Positions 1-7,924 of a DNA stretch of 64,000 bases are shown piece by piece. This DNA is from Phoenix dactylifera (lineage: Eukaryota; Streptophyta; Magnoliopsida; Arecales; Arecaceae). A model generated the notes under the pieces. The model was not told the origin of the DNA. It made no database searches and worked only from the letters and a program-made list of their open reading frames with translations. The stretch's first letter is position 1. Each line of letters begins with the position of its first letter. The DNA is taken from NCBI RefSeq assembly GCF_009389715.1, contig NC_052399.1, forward strand, positions 7,566,585 to 7,630,584, given 5' to 3'. The position numbers were made by a program, and so were the translations under genes.

Positions 1-885
1 AGGAATGGGCTTGTGTCCCTTGTTCAGTCGTTCCTAGGTACCTTCAATAAGTAGACAGCATTTAGTGTGCCATGCATGGATATGTGATGGATCTAAAGCT
101 GGCTCATGATCATCCCCTCGGCTCATAAAACAGCTGCTCGATTGGCCACTTCATCATGCGAAAGGACATCACCTTTAAAAAGAACAAGAAGAAGCTCTCA
201 TTTCATCAGTCATGCAAGTTGTGGTTACCATCATCCTCCTATTGGCACTGCCACCATTACTCCCCTTGCAGACACTACCATGTGCAACCCTAAGAGACTT
301 CGATATGGAGCACGCGGAATTGCTCAGCAAATGTGTGGCATCAGAACGACATGGATGTGGAATTTGTTAGGCCCACGCTTTATACTAAATAAACCAGGCA
401 ACTTTGGCTTGGCCCCATGCATGGCACCTTGGTTTGTAGTCTCAGTAGACCTTCTTTTGCAGTTAGTTCTATCAACAAAGTTACCATCGACTGCATCATG
501 CACTCTGTCAAGTGCTATGCTGGATTCTGGGGTATAATGTCAAGCAATTACTCATCGACGGCATCCTTCTTCATGCTAGGGCCCCCCAACTTTTTCTTAC
601 CCTCGCTTCCAAAACGGTCCTTGGAGTTGGCAAGAATCCTTTGTACTTTCCACCAAAAAAGCCAACCATACCACTAGTTGTGACCCCTTCAGCAAAAGGT
701 CAAGTCCAAATCTAGCTAGCACAATTAAACGTCGATGACCAGCGGAGGATGGCAAAACAGTACTGGTCGTCAAACTCGCCGCCTTCATCGTCGTCCGTGC
801 TTAAAGCGCACGATATGGGTAAAGACAACAGCTGCAAGGTCTTCGCATCTGATCTAAAAGAGATACGGTGGTGAGAGGGACCCCG
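1..885. other. Unassigned flank left of the first CACTA element
   Basis: I recognise no gene here. Short open frames exist (for example 106-537 on the plus strand) but show no family motif. On the minus strand an ATG at 788 opens a 63-codon frame starting MKAASLTTSTVLPSS, whose composition resembles a plastid-targeting N-terminus; it lies about 100 bases from the CACTA insertion and could be a first exon, but nothing confirms it. The sequence resumes after the transposon at 5923. Confidence 0.3.
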
Positions 886-914
886 CACTACAACAGAAAA
901 GGTTTTTGCCGGCT

Positions 915-1130
915 TTGTATTGCCGACGCTAGTTAAAAGCGTCGGCGATTTTTTTTTTGGGGACAGTAACCGCCGACGCTTCTGAGAAGCGTCGGTAAAA
1001 AAGCTTCCAGCGACGCTTTCTTTAAGCATTGGCGTCTGGGTACATTACCGAACGGAATATTTAATCCCCGACGCTTATAAGCGTCGGCATATCGGAAGAA
1101 CACGACGACGCTTATAAGCGTCGTCGGACT
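915..1130. repeat. 5' subterminal palindromes of CACTA element 1
   Basis: Several imperfect palindromes built on GACGC...GCGTC. The inner two (about 1067-1090 and 1105-1128) carry CGACGCTTATAAGCGTCG, with a TATA core. In En/Spm, subterminal repeats bind the TNPA protein; that role here is inferred by analogy. Confidence 0.85.
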
Positions 1131-1138
1131 TCATTCCT

Positions 1139-1252
1139 CCAAAACCGGATCGACCCCCTCCCTCTAAAGCCCTAAATCCCCATCTCACGCCGACCGACTC
1201 CCTCTCTTCTCAACCCTTTTCACCGATCTCATCCATTCTCCTCCGCCGAGCG
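1139..1252 (+). promoter_or_regulatory. 5' leader shared by both CACTA elements
   Basis: The C-rich stretch around CGCCGACCGACTCCC and CAACCCTTTTCACCGATCTC matches, in inverse orientation, the stretch near 26895-27010 of the large element. Similarity stops at about GCCGAGCG (1252). This is the transposon's own promoter-proximal leader, so the captured gene piece that follows sits directly behind it. Confidence 0.7.
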
Positions 1253-1286
1253 CTCTCCGTCGTCACGATGGGGGGAGTCGCTGCTG

Positions 1287-2357
1287 ATGCAGGCGTTGAG
1301 CAAGCAGCGGACGTGGGTCTTCCTCGTCGTCTACTCCCTCCTCCTCTCCTCCTCCTGGAACCTCCTCCTCTCCATCCGCTCCTGGTACAACTCGGCGGCC
1401 GCCTCCGCCTCCTCCCGCGCCGCCGCCGGCTGGAAGGCCCTCTACGCCTCCGTGCTCTACGGAGGGGTCTTCGGCCTGCTCTCCATGGGGGCGGCGCTGG
1501 CCGTGGCGGTGCCGGCCACGTTGGTCACCTGGATCACGATCCTCGTGCTACTCGCCCTCTTCAAGCTCCTCCTCCTCGCCTTCGGCCTCGGCCCCCTCTG
1601 CCCCTCCCTCCCCCTTCTCCCCTTCCTGTTCACCTCCTTCTTCCCTGTCAAGATCCAAACCAAACCCAAGCCCAAACCTCCCATCTCTTCATCTTTATCC
1701 ACCCTTCACCGCCTCATCACTGCCGTCAGGGTTCTCCTCTTGGCCACCATCATCTCCAGCTACCGCTATAGTGATAGAATGCATCCGTACCTCCTCCTCG
1801 CCATCTACTGCTGCCACATCTACCTGATCCTAGTTCTCGGTCTCGCCTCCATTGCCAAGATCGCCACCGGTCTCCTTGGCCTCGAGCTGGAGCCCCAGTT
1901 CAACAACCCCTTAGGCGCCTCCTCCCTTCAGGACTTCTGGGGCCGCCGCTGGAACCTCATGGTCTCTTCCATCCTCCGCCCCTCCGTCTACGACCCCGTT
2001 CAAGCCCGCTGGGGGCTCGACGCTGGCATCCTCGCCACCTTCTTCGTCTCCGGCCTCATGCATGAGCTCATGTTCTACTACCTCACCTTGGCACTTCCCA
2101 CCGGGGAGGTTACCGCGTTCTTCATCCTCCACGGGCTGCTCACGGTGGCGGAGAGGAAGGCTCGGAAGGCCGGCTGGTGGCGGCCGCACCCCGTCGTGGC
2201 GGCGCCGCTTGCACTCGGGTTGATCGTCGGCACCGGGTACTGGCTCTTCTTCCCGCCCCTCCTGAGAGGTGGGGCCGACGCGGTGGGGCTGGCGGAGTTT
2301 TCTGCTGTGATGGGAGTTTTCCAAACCCCCTCCAATATCCCATGTACTTTTTGCTGA
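1287..2357 (+). CDS. Chimeric captured frame: unknown membrane N-terminus fused to MBOAT wax-synthase-like acyltransferase
   Basis: An open frame of 356 codons. Residues about 92-345 resemble plant long-chain-alcohol O-fatty-acyltransferases (wax synthase, MBOAT family), ER membrane enzymes that join acyl-CoA to fatty alcohols or sterols. Visible hallmarks are EPQFNNPLGASSLQDFWGRR (residues 202-221), RPSVYDPV (231-238) and SGLMHELMFYY with the expected catalytic His at 259, plus several hydrophobic spans. Residues 1-90 (RTWVFLVVY, SSSWNLLLSI, VTWITILVLL) do not look like that family and probably come from a second small membrane-protein gene, joined near 1557. The last ~10 codons run into LINE sequence. 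The frame uses the ATG at 1287; an upstream ATG at 1268 is out of frame because of one extra G in a G run. No introns. Whether it is expressed is unknown. Confidence 0.75.
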   Translation: MQALSKQRTWVFLVVYSLLLSSSWNLLLSIRSWYNSAAASASSRAAAGWKALYASVLYGGVFGLLSMGAALAVAVPATLVTWITILVLLALFKLLLLAFGLGPLCPSLPLLPFLFTSFFPVKIQTKPKPKPPISSSLSTLHRLITAVRVLLLATIISSYRYSDRMHPYLLLAIYCCHIYLILVLGLASIAKIATGLLGLELEPQFNNPLGASSLQDFWGRRWNLMVSSILRPSVYDPVQARWGLDAGILATFFVSGLMHELMFYYLTLALPTGEVTAFFILHGLLTVAERKARKAGWWRPHPVVAAPLALGLIVGTGYWLFFPPLLRGGADAVGLAEFSAVMGVFQTPSNIPCTFC

Positions 2358-2975
2358 TGACATGCAAGTAGCAAGGGCGATAGTAAAGGATAGAATTCTA
2401 CTTAAAATCCCTTGTTGATGCTTGTTAATTATAGCCGGCCAAGCTATTAATACATCTAAGTCCCATCTTATCTTCATCCCAAGAACCCCAAGAGCAATTA
2501 AGTCTAATATATGCAAGGTTTTTTCCATGCAGGAGAGCAGGGGGTGTGGAAATATGTAGGGGTTCCTCTATTAGGTATGCCTCTGGCCTCTTTGAATTTT
2601 AATTTTCTATTGGATAAGGTGGCAACGGAGATTGCAAGTTGGAAATGGAAGGCTTTATCTCTGGCTGGTAGAACAACCTCACTCCAACTTGTGCTTTCAT
2701 CTATTCCTATCTGTTGTATATCCTGTGTCAGTGTGCCTTTATCTATCAATACAAGACTTGACAAGGAGCTTTCGGGCTTTGTTTTATGGGGACATACTTC
2801 TGATAGGAGGGGTCTTCATCTAGTTTCTTGAGCAAATGTTTGTATACCAAAAGACCATGGTGGTCTGAGTTTGTGTTTATTGGCGCAAATGAGGTATGCT
2901 TTCTTATGTAAGATGGCTGTGCATGTGGTCTTGAAACCTGACTCTTTATGGGCGAAAGTGAAACCTGACTCTTTT
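2325..2975 (+). mobile_element. LINE reverse-transcriptase fragment
   Basis: The translation contains the catalytic motif LFADDM (near 2348). Downstream is the conserved LINE segment YVGVPLLGMPLASLNF, then ASWKWKALSLAGRTTSLQ and VLSSIPICCISC, followed by CIPKDHGGLSL and PDSLWAKVK. This is the C-terminal half of a plant non-LTR retrotransposon RT and its post-RT region. It is broken by stops and frameshifts; the longest piece is 2511-2831. It directly abuts the acyltransferase fragment, replacing its extreme 3' end. No poly-A tail or target duplication was located. Confidence 0.85.
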
Positions 2976-4530
2976 TTTTTACTAGTTTTTGTTCTATCAT
3001 TGCATCTCCAGAGTCTTTCAGAATATTTCGTCTAAATCATTACATTTTTTTTTCATAATCTATAAAATTTGGATTTATAGCTGTACGTTGTCTATTTTGT
3101 GTTAATGCTTTTTGGTGGATAGCTATATTCTTCCTTAATTTCTGGGATTTTCTTCATTTACTTGCTGTTATCACTAGAATCCGAGGATAAAGTATGGGCT
3201 TGGATGTCTCACATCTAATTCTATGTAATTCTCTTTTTCTTGGAGTTAACCTTTTCTTTTGTTGCTTTTTATTGACCGAAATTGGTCCATTGCATTGTTA
3301 TTGCTTGAAGGTCTTTCCTCTGCTCTTTTGGTGTGCTTTTGAGGTTTAATTGTTTTGGGTGGGAAAAATTGTGTTACAAGCTCATGATTAATAGATAACA
3401 AGATTGTTCTCTTGTATTTCCCTCCTTCCCACCATTTGTGTTACTCGATCTATTGTTCTGCTTCTTTGTTTAGCTGACTGAGCTCTTTTTGCTTATTTTT
3501 CACTGAAATTGTGCCTCCCGTTATTATCTTGTTTAAAGCATTACTGAATGTTTTGAACTCTGATTTGATAACTCACTGGTGATATGGAACATTGAATGGA
3601 GATTTGTAGGAGATTTTTGGCCCAACACATACTCGTATGTTGACAGGGCTTTACACATATGGTGTCTTTTTATTCTTATGTTTGCACCAATAATGTGGCT
3701 TACATGTTCTTCATGTGATCTAAGAACTAGATCAGTTTCATATCATCTCCAACATGGCAATCATGATTGTCATGCAGAACAGCTTTACAAGCTGATTCAT
3801 TACATTCAATGCTACTGTGCCTTTTCCTTGTCTTCTTTTTTTCAAGGAAATTGCTTCTTAGTACTATGACTTTATCTATAATCATATGTTTACATGTGTT
3901 CTCTTATGTTTATTGATCACTTCAATTGGACTCTATCATCTAGGTACCCATCATACTGTCGACCAAATATATGGCCTTCCATTTCTTTGCCTGAGCTTGA
4001 ACAAGGTACATGGGCATCTCTCCTCTGAATCCATATATGTGAATAATACTGGAGAAGGTTCTTCAGTCTGTTGGGTAAATTGTATATTATCATCTTCATG
4101 AGATTCCTAAGAGGAAGTTATATCCATCACTGTGAGAACTTTGAGAATATGGTCCCTTCCAATTCTCATTTGAAATGCTTCTGAAATATTGAGTGATTCA
4201 TGTTGGTAGAATTAATTGGGTGATTCTCATAATAAATTTTCCTGTAATTTCTTTCTCTAATTATTTTAACTATTCTTTTATAGATCCAAGATTCTTCACG
4301 CTTATTCTCTAATTCAAATTCTAGCATCCATCACTCAAGTTCTTGACCCAAAGATTCATCAACACCTAGGTATATTTTCAATTTTTGTGATTATGTATCA
4401 CCGTCTTTATAATTAAAAATTTAACTTTGTTTATCAGATAATAACCATATTTTCTTTATTTCTTTTTTCTTGTCCTTCAGCTTCTTTTTTTCAGTCAAAG
4501 TTTGTTCTGTTATGACAGTATGCGGTTTTC
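2976..4530 (+). other. Intron-like interior of CACTA element 1, with a possible third captured exon
   Basis: A T-rich stretch with the composition of plant introns. At 3944-4005 a segment flanked by AG and GT reads, in one frame, CRPNIWPSISLPELEQ. This faintly resembles a conserved stretch (NIWP..LPELE) of a plant 2-oxoglutarate/Fe(II)-dependent oxygenase family. The match is short and made from memory of the family, so it is tentative. The rest shows nothing I recognise. Confidence 0.3.
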
Positions 4531-5349
4531 TTGTCAAAGTTTGTTCTACTTGATGGATGTTTCCTCCTTCAAATGTTTAATGAGGATCTGCAAGCGGAGG
4601 AGCTCAGATCGCTTTTCGACGATAATGTGTGCCTCAAATGTCATATTCTTGTAGACCTGATGTTGCTAGAAAATCAACTTCCGTATTTCATTGTCCAGCA
4701 TCTCCTCGAAACACTGGGGATGCCAGAGTGGGATAGCTCCCGCCTTCTGAATGCTGCCATCGATGCGTTCGATGACTTTCCGCCATCGTTCTGGAGAGGT
4801 CCACAGCCAGAGCTGCCCGCCGAAGGCTTCGATGTGGATCATTTACTCCACTTGATCCACCGATGGATCCGGCGATTCCCAAAATCAGAGGTGACCAACA
4901 CAGCAAGCTACAGTAAACGATCAAGGGCTACTTATTCTGCTTTATCCCTAATAATCGACAAGACTGGGGATTGGCTCTCCAAGGTGTTGCCGCGCCGTAC
5001 CAATTCTTCGAGTTCAGAGGTATTCCCAAGAACCCTCCCCCCCATTACTAGACTTGCAGAGGCTGGAGTGAAAATCGAGGGGAGCAAGTCAGCATCTGGC
5101 TTTCTAGACATTACGTTCTGTAAGGATCAGGGGGTGTTGGGAATCCCGGCCATTTTTGTTGATGAGTCAACGAACTTCTTTTTTGCAAACCTAATTGCTT
5201 TGGAACAAAGTTGCAGGAGACACGAGATGGATGTCACTGAATATACCAAGTTTCTGGATGCCATCATCAACACCTCAAGAGATGTGGAGTTGCTTCACCG
5301 GGAAGGGATCATTCAACCGCATATTGGAGATGACCAGGACATTGCATAG
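4531..5349 (+). CDS. Captured DUF247 protein fragment
   Basis: A 272-codon frame resembling the plant DUF247 family (PF03140, UPF0481). Family marks are LLDGCFLLQMF at residues 6-16, then LVDLMLLENQLPYFIVQHLLE near residues 41-61, the FDVDHLLHLIH segment near residue 100, ITRLAEAGVKIEG, and the late YTKFLDAIINTSRDVELLHREGI. The family's N-terminal ~100 residues are absent, and the frame ends before the usual C-terminal membrane anchor, so it is truncated at both ends. The codons before the first family-like residues derive from a short repeat (CTTGTCAAAGTTTGTTCT occurs twice nearby). DUF247 proteins have mostly unknown roles; in grasses some are male self-incompatibility determinants. Lying inside the CACTA element, this copy is a transduplicated piece, and function is doubtful. 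Confidence 0.85.
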   Translation: MSKFVLLDGCFLLQMFNEDLQAEELRSLFDDNVCLKCHILVDLMLLENQLPYFIVQHLLETLGMPEWDSSRLLNAAIDAFDDFPPSFWRGPQPELPAEGFDVDHLLHLIHRWIRRFPKSEVTNTASYSKRSRATYSALSLIIDKTGDWLSKVLPRRTNSSSSEVFPRTLPPITRLAEAGVKIEGSKSASGFLDITFCKDQGVLGIPAIFVDESTNFFFANLIALEQSCRRHEMDVTEYTKFLDAIINTSRDVELLHREGIIQPHIGDDQDIA

Positions 5350-5379
5350 TGGAAGTACATTGCAAATGTAAATTGACAG

Positions 5380-5444
5380 TATGAATGTAATTTGACAATA
5401 TGAATGTAATTTGACAATATGAATGTAATTTGACAATATGAATG
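5380..5444 (+). repeat. 19-bp tandem repeat after the DUF247 frame
   Basis: Three full units plus a partial unit of TATGAATGTAATTTGACAA follow the stop codon of the DUF247 fragment, inside the transposon's 3' region. Confidence 0.9.
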
Positions 5445-5560
5445 TTTTGATAAATATGTTTGATTGTGCTATGAGTATAATCTCGTTTAGTGTGAATGCC
5501 TTTGATTTTGTAAACAGAGTTTTAAAAAAAAATTTAAATTTTTTTTTAAAAAATTTATAC

Positions 5561-5905
5561 TCTAACGACGCTTTAAAGCGTCGTTAAAATCCCGGTGTTT
5601 TAACTATTACCGACGCTTTAAAGCGTCGGTAGGTTTGACTTTAACGACGCTTTAAAGCGTCGCTAGTTACCGACGCTAAAAAGCGTCGCTAAATTGCAAT
5701 TAGCGACGCTTTTATGCGTCGCTAAATTGTACGTTACCGACGCTAAAAAGCGTCGCTAAAGACCGACGCTTTTGAAAGCGTCGGAAAATGTTTTATCCAC
5801 TGTAGCATAGGCGACGCTTTACCGACGCTTGGGATAGCGTCGGGATGGTTTTTACCGACGCTTAAAAGCGTCGCTAATGGCCAAAAAAAGCGTCGCTAAT
5901 GCCCA
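5561..5905. repeat. 3' subterminal palindromes of CACTA element 1
   Basis: About a dozen copies of CGACGCTTTAAAGCGTCG and variants, in close succession up to the right terminus. The main core is TTAA (others are TTTTA or TAAAAA), unlike the TATA core at the other end. An A/T run with homology to element 2 precedes the first copy. Confidence 0.9.
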
Positions 5906-5919
5906 ATTTTCTTGTAGTG

Positions 5920-5951
5920 CCGGTTTCCTCATTCCCACTGACTCCTATGCG

Positions 5952-5989
<38 letters not shown>
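5920..5989. repeat. CT and TA microsatellites
   Basis: After the CCG duplication, host sequence gives way to a (CT)n then (TA)n run that abuts the foldback element. Confidence 0.8.
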
Positions 5990-6549
5990 GGATTGATAAC
6001 CTACTCTCTGTTATGGTAGGTTATCAATCTACCCATTTTTTATTGGACAAAAATACCCTTATTTTTTGTAACTTTTAAGGGTGCTTTATGTCTTTTTACA
6101 ATCTCACATTAACTCACCCTCTCAACCCCAATTAATGTTCTCTCCCTCTCTCTCTCTCTCCGGTGTGTGTATGTATGCATGTATGTACATACATACGTAT
6201 GCATGTATGCATGTATGTATATGTATGTATGTATGTCTATGTATGTATGTATATGTGTGTATGTATGTCTATGTATGTATGTATATGTGTGTATGTATGT
6301 ATGTATGTATGTATGTATGTATGTGTGTGTGTGTATGTATGTATTTATGTATGCATATGTATATGTATATGTATGAGAGAGAGAGAGAGGGAGAGAGCAT
6401 TAATTGGAGGGGTTAAGAGGGTGAGTAAATGTGAGATTGTAAAAAGACATAAAGTACCCTTAAAAGTTATAAAAAGTAAGGATATTTTTTGTCTAATGAA
6501 AAATGGGTAGATTGATAACATACCATAACAGAGAATAGGTTATCAATCC
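5990..6549. mobile_element. Foldback MITE with long terminal inverted repeats
   Basis: The two ends, about 160 bases each, are inverted copies: GGATTGATAACC at the left returns as GGTTATCAATCC at the right, and the inner parts (ACCCATTTTT..., AAAAAGACATAAAG, CTCCAATTAATG) also match in inverse. Each outermost arm is itself a small hairpin (5990-6031 and its partner near 6511-6549). It is flanked by TA runs. No coding capacity. The superfamily is not clear; a TA target would fit Tc1/mariner-like elements. Confidence 0.85.
6165..6373 (+). repeat. (TATG)n microsatellite in the MITE loop
   Basis: Variable TATG/TGTA/TATGCA tetranucleotides fill the centre of the foldback element, bordered by CT and GA runs. 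Three frames stay open through it only because the repeat lacks stops; these are not genes. Confidence 0.95.

Positions 6550-6551
<2 letters not shown>

Positions 6552-6624
<73 letters not shown>
6552..6624. repeat. (TA)n microsatellite
   Basis: About 36 uninterrupted TA units directly right of the foldback element. Confidence 0.97.
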
Positions 6625-6626
<2 letters not shown>

Positions 6627-6739
6627 TTGCTCTAATGGATTATTCATACAGTTCTAGTATGGATACTATCAAAAAATAGCTCCAGCTCCATTGATGTGAA
6701 TAAGAACATGAAAGGAACCGAGGAAAACGACAGGCGACT

Positions 6740-6910
6740 GGAAGAAAGGAAAGAAAATTTTATTCATCCTTTTTCCCTGTTACATCAATGTATTTATATT
6801 TGAAAAGAAGAACTAACTCTATGCTTTATATATAAAAAAATAATATGAGGTAAGTGAAAATGTGCCTCCTATTACAACTGTACAGAAAACTAACTTAACC
6901 AGCCATGTGT
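6740..6910 (-). mobile_element. Possible Copia-type LTR fragment
   Basis: Read on the minus strand it contains ATAAATACATTGATGTAAC followed by AATAAAATTTTCTTTCC, the arrangement of a promoter-proximal and polyadenylation segment in short plant Copia LTRs. No ends or target duplication were found. Confidence 0.3.
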
Positions 6911-6918
6911 CCTTCAAC

Positions 6919-7055
6919 TGTGAGGACCTGTGCGGGCGTGTGTTTAGTCCCACATCGGTTATTCGCTCGGTAGATCTTGGGTACTTATACAGGATCAAGC
7001 AACCCAAATAATAACTTCCGGCTAGCTATTTTGGATGAGATCCTGGGTTGTTACA
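6919..7055 (+). mobile_element. Short 137-bp LTR of TRIM type
   Basis: The segment starts TGTGAGGACC and ends GGTTGTTACA, and is followed two bases later by a primer-binding site for initiator methionine tRNA. Those three features define a 5' LTR. At 137 bp it is in the size range of TRIM elements, far shorter than the LTR at the other end of this locus (from 9748). Inside is a GTCCCACATCG motif with a TATA-like TTATAC 27 bases on. Confidence 0.75.
6947..6990 (+). promoter_or_regulatory. snRNA-type upstream element plus TATA-like box in the short LTR
   Basis: GTCCCACATCG at 6947-6957 is identical to the core of the plant U-snRNA upstream sequence element (consensus RTCCCACATCG). A weak TATA (TTATAC) lies at 6985-6990, 27 bases downstream. 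Function is inferred. Confidence 0.5.
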
Positions 7056-7057
7056 AA

Positions 7058-7069
7058 TGGTATCAGAGC
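7058..7069 (+). other. Retrotransposon primer-binding site
   Basis: TGGTATCAGAGC, complementary to the 3' end of plant initiator methionine tRNA, immediately behind the LTR end. It primes minus-strand DNA synthesis in LTR retrotransposons. Confidence 0.92.
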
Positions 7070-7379
7070 TCAGGTTAAGATCACTAGGGACCATAAGTAA
7101 AACAGTCATATTAGAGCCTAAATGAAAGGATTTATTACAAGAAACTTGGACATTAGCGATGCTTGTTTTGGCTATTAGCGACGCTTTTAAGCGTCGGTAG
7201 AAACCATCCTGACGCTTTTCAAAGCGTCGGTAAAGCGTCGCCTATGCTACAGTGGAAACAACATTTTCCGACGCTTTCAAAAGCGTCGCTAATTCCAATT
7301 TAGCGACGCTTTTAAGCGTCGCCCTTTTCCGACGCTTTAAAGCGTCGCTCTTTACCGACGCTTTAAAGCGTCGCAAATT

Positions 7380-7471
7380 ACCATTTGCCAAGAAAGTTAC
7401 CATTTGCGGTCTGATCTTCTCCTCAATTTAGAAATACAAACAACCACCCCGATCGGTAACTTCATTCCATC
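7380..7471 (-). ncRNA. Hypothetical small RNA behind the USE/TATA promoter
   Basis: In plant U6 genes transcription begins about 23 bases after the TATA box, which would place a start near 7471 on the minus strand. The predicted RNA has AAGTTACC (7462-7455) pairing with GGTAACTT (7401-7394), closing a stem around a ~50-base loop. It does not match U1-U6, U3, 7SL or tRNA that I can recall. No clean oligo-T terminator follows closely. Existence is speculative. Confidence 0.25.
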
Positions 7472-7494
7472 CGTGCAGAGTGGTTGGGTTTGGC

Positions 7495-7534
7495 TATATA
7501 AACAGTTTTCTTTTCCAGACCGCCGATGTGGGAC
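7495..7534 (-). promoter_or_regulatory. USE + TATA snRNA-type promoter inside the small CACTA derivative
   Basis: On the minus strand GTCCCACATCG (7534-7524) is followed after 21 bases by TTTATATA (7502-7495). Plant U6/U3-type RNA polymerase III promoters use this same pair with a spacing of roughly 23-25 bases, while polymerase II snRNA genes have about ten bases more. The short spacing here favours the polymerase III type. Both motifs are seen directly; activity is inferred. Confidence 0.6.
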
Positions 7535-7924
7535 TAAAATGAGGTGGTTTTTTGGCTTCCGACGACGCCTTTAACGACGCTTAAAAGCGTCGTTATTTAA
7601 CAACGCTAAAAAGCGTCGTTAAAAGTATCGTCAATTACATATTAGCTTCAACGACGCTTTTAAGTGTCGTCATTAGCCGACGCTTTTAAAAAAGCATCGG
7701 CAAATGTTGACGGGGAAAAATTTTTGCCGACGCTTGCAATAAGCGTCGGCAAATAAGAGTCGGTAATTGGCTTTTTTTGTGTAGTGATTCCTAGGATTCG
7801 TCGGAAAGGTTGAGAGATGGGGTAGTAACTAGACAAAGGGATAATGTTCATTTGCTTTGTTAACTATTTTGTATTATTCTGTTTGGATACATTTATAAAA
7901 TTTATATATTTTCACTGAATCAGA

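Larger units (their letters stand above)
886..5919 (+). mobile_element. Non-autonomous CACTA (En/Spm) transposon carrying host-gene fragments
   Basis: The element begins CACTACAACAGAAAAGG and ends with the inverse of CACTACAAGAAAA, flanked on both sides by the 3-bp duplication CCG (883-885 and 5920-5922). These are the diagnostic ends of CACTA elements. Palindromic subterminal repeats line both ends. Its termini and 5' leader match those of the large element at 13402-27287, which encodes transposase, so the two are one family. No transposase remains inside. Instead the interior holds a chimeric acyltransferase frame, a LINE fragment and a DUF247 gene fragment. This is gene capture by a CACTA element, a process known in plants. 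The ends and duplication are seen directly; mobilisation by the large element is inference. Confidence 0.93.
7133..7786. mobile_element. 654-bp non-autonomous CACTA derivative
   Basis: The ends are TATTACAAGAAA (a decayed CACTACAAGAAA) and TTGTGTAGTG, flanked by ATT on both sides (7130-7132 and 7787-7789), the 3-bp duplication expected for CACTA. Both sides are packed with GACGC/GCGTC palindromes of the same family as the two larger elements. It interrupts the leader between the primer-binding site and gag of the gypsy relic, so it is younger than that element. The central ~180 bases (7380-7560) have no palindromes and contain a USE+TATA promoter arrangement on the minus strand. Confidence 0.88.

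Noticed and set aside
1268-1771. 167-codon Pro/Leu/Arg-rich frame starting at the first ATG
   Set aside because: It is a shadow of the acyltransferase frame; the hydrophobic, motif-bearing frame is the one starting at 1287.
1911-2528. 205-codon minus-strand frame
   Set aside because: Antisense shadow of the captured acyltransferase.
6081-6510. Three long open frames rich in Met-Tyr-Val-Cys
   Set aside because: They are translations of the TATG/TGTA microsatellite in the loop of the foldback element.
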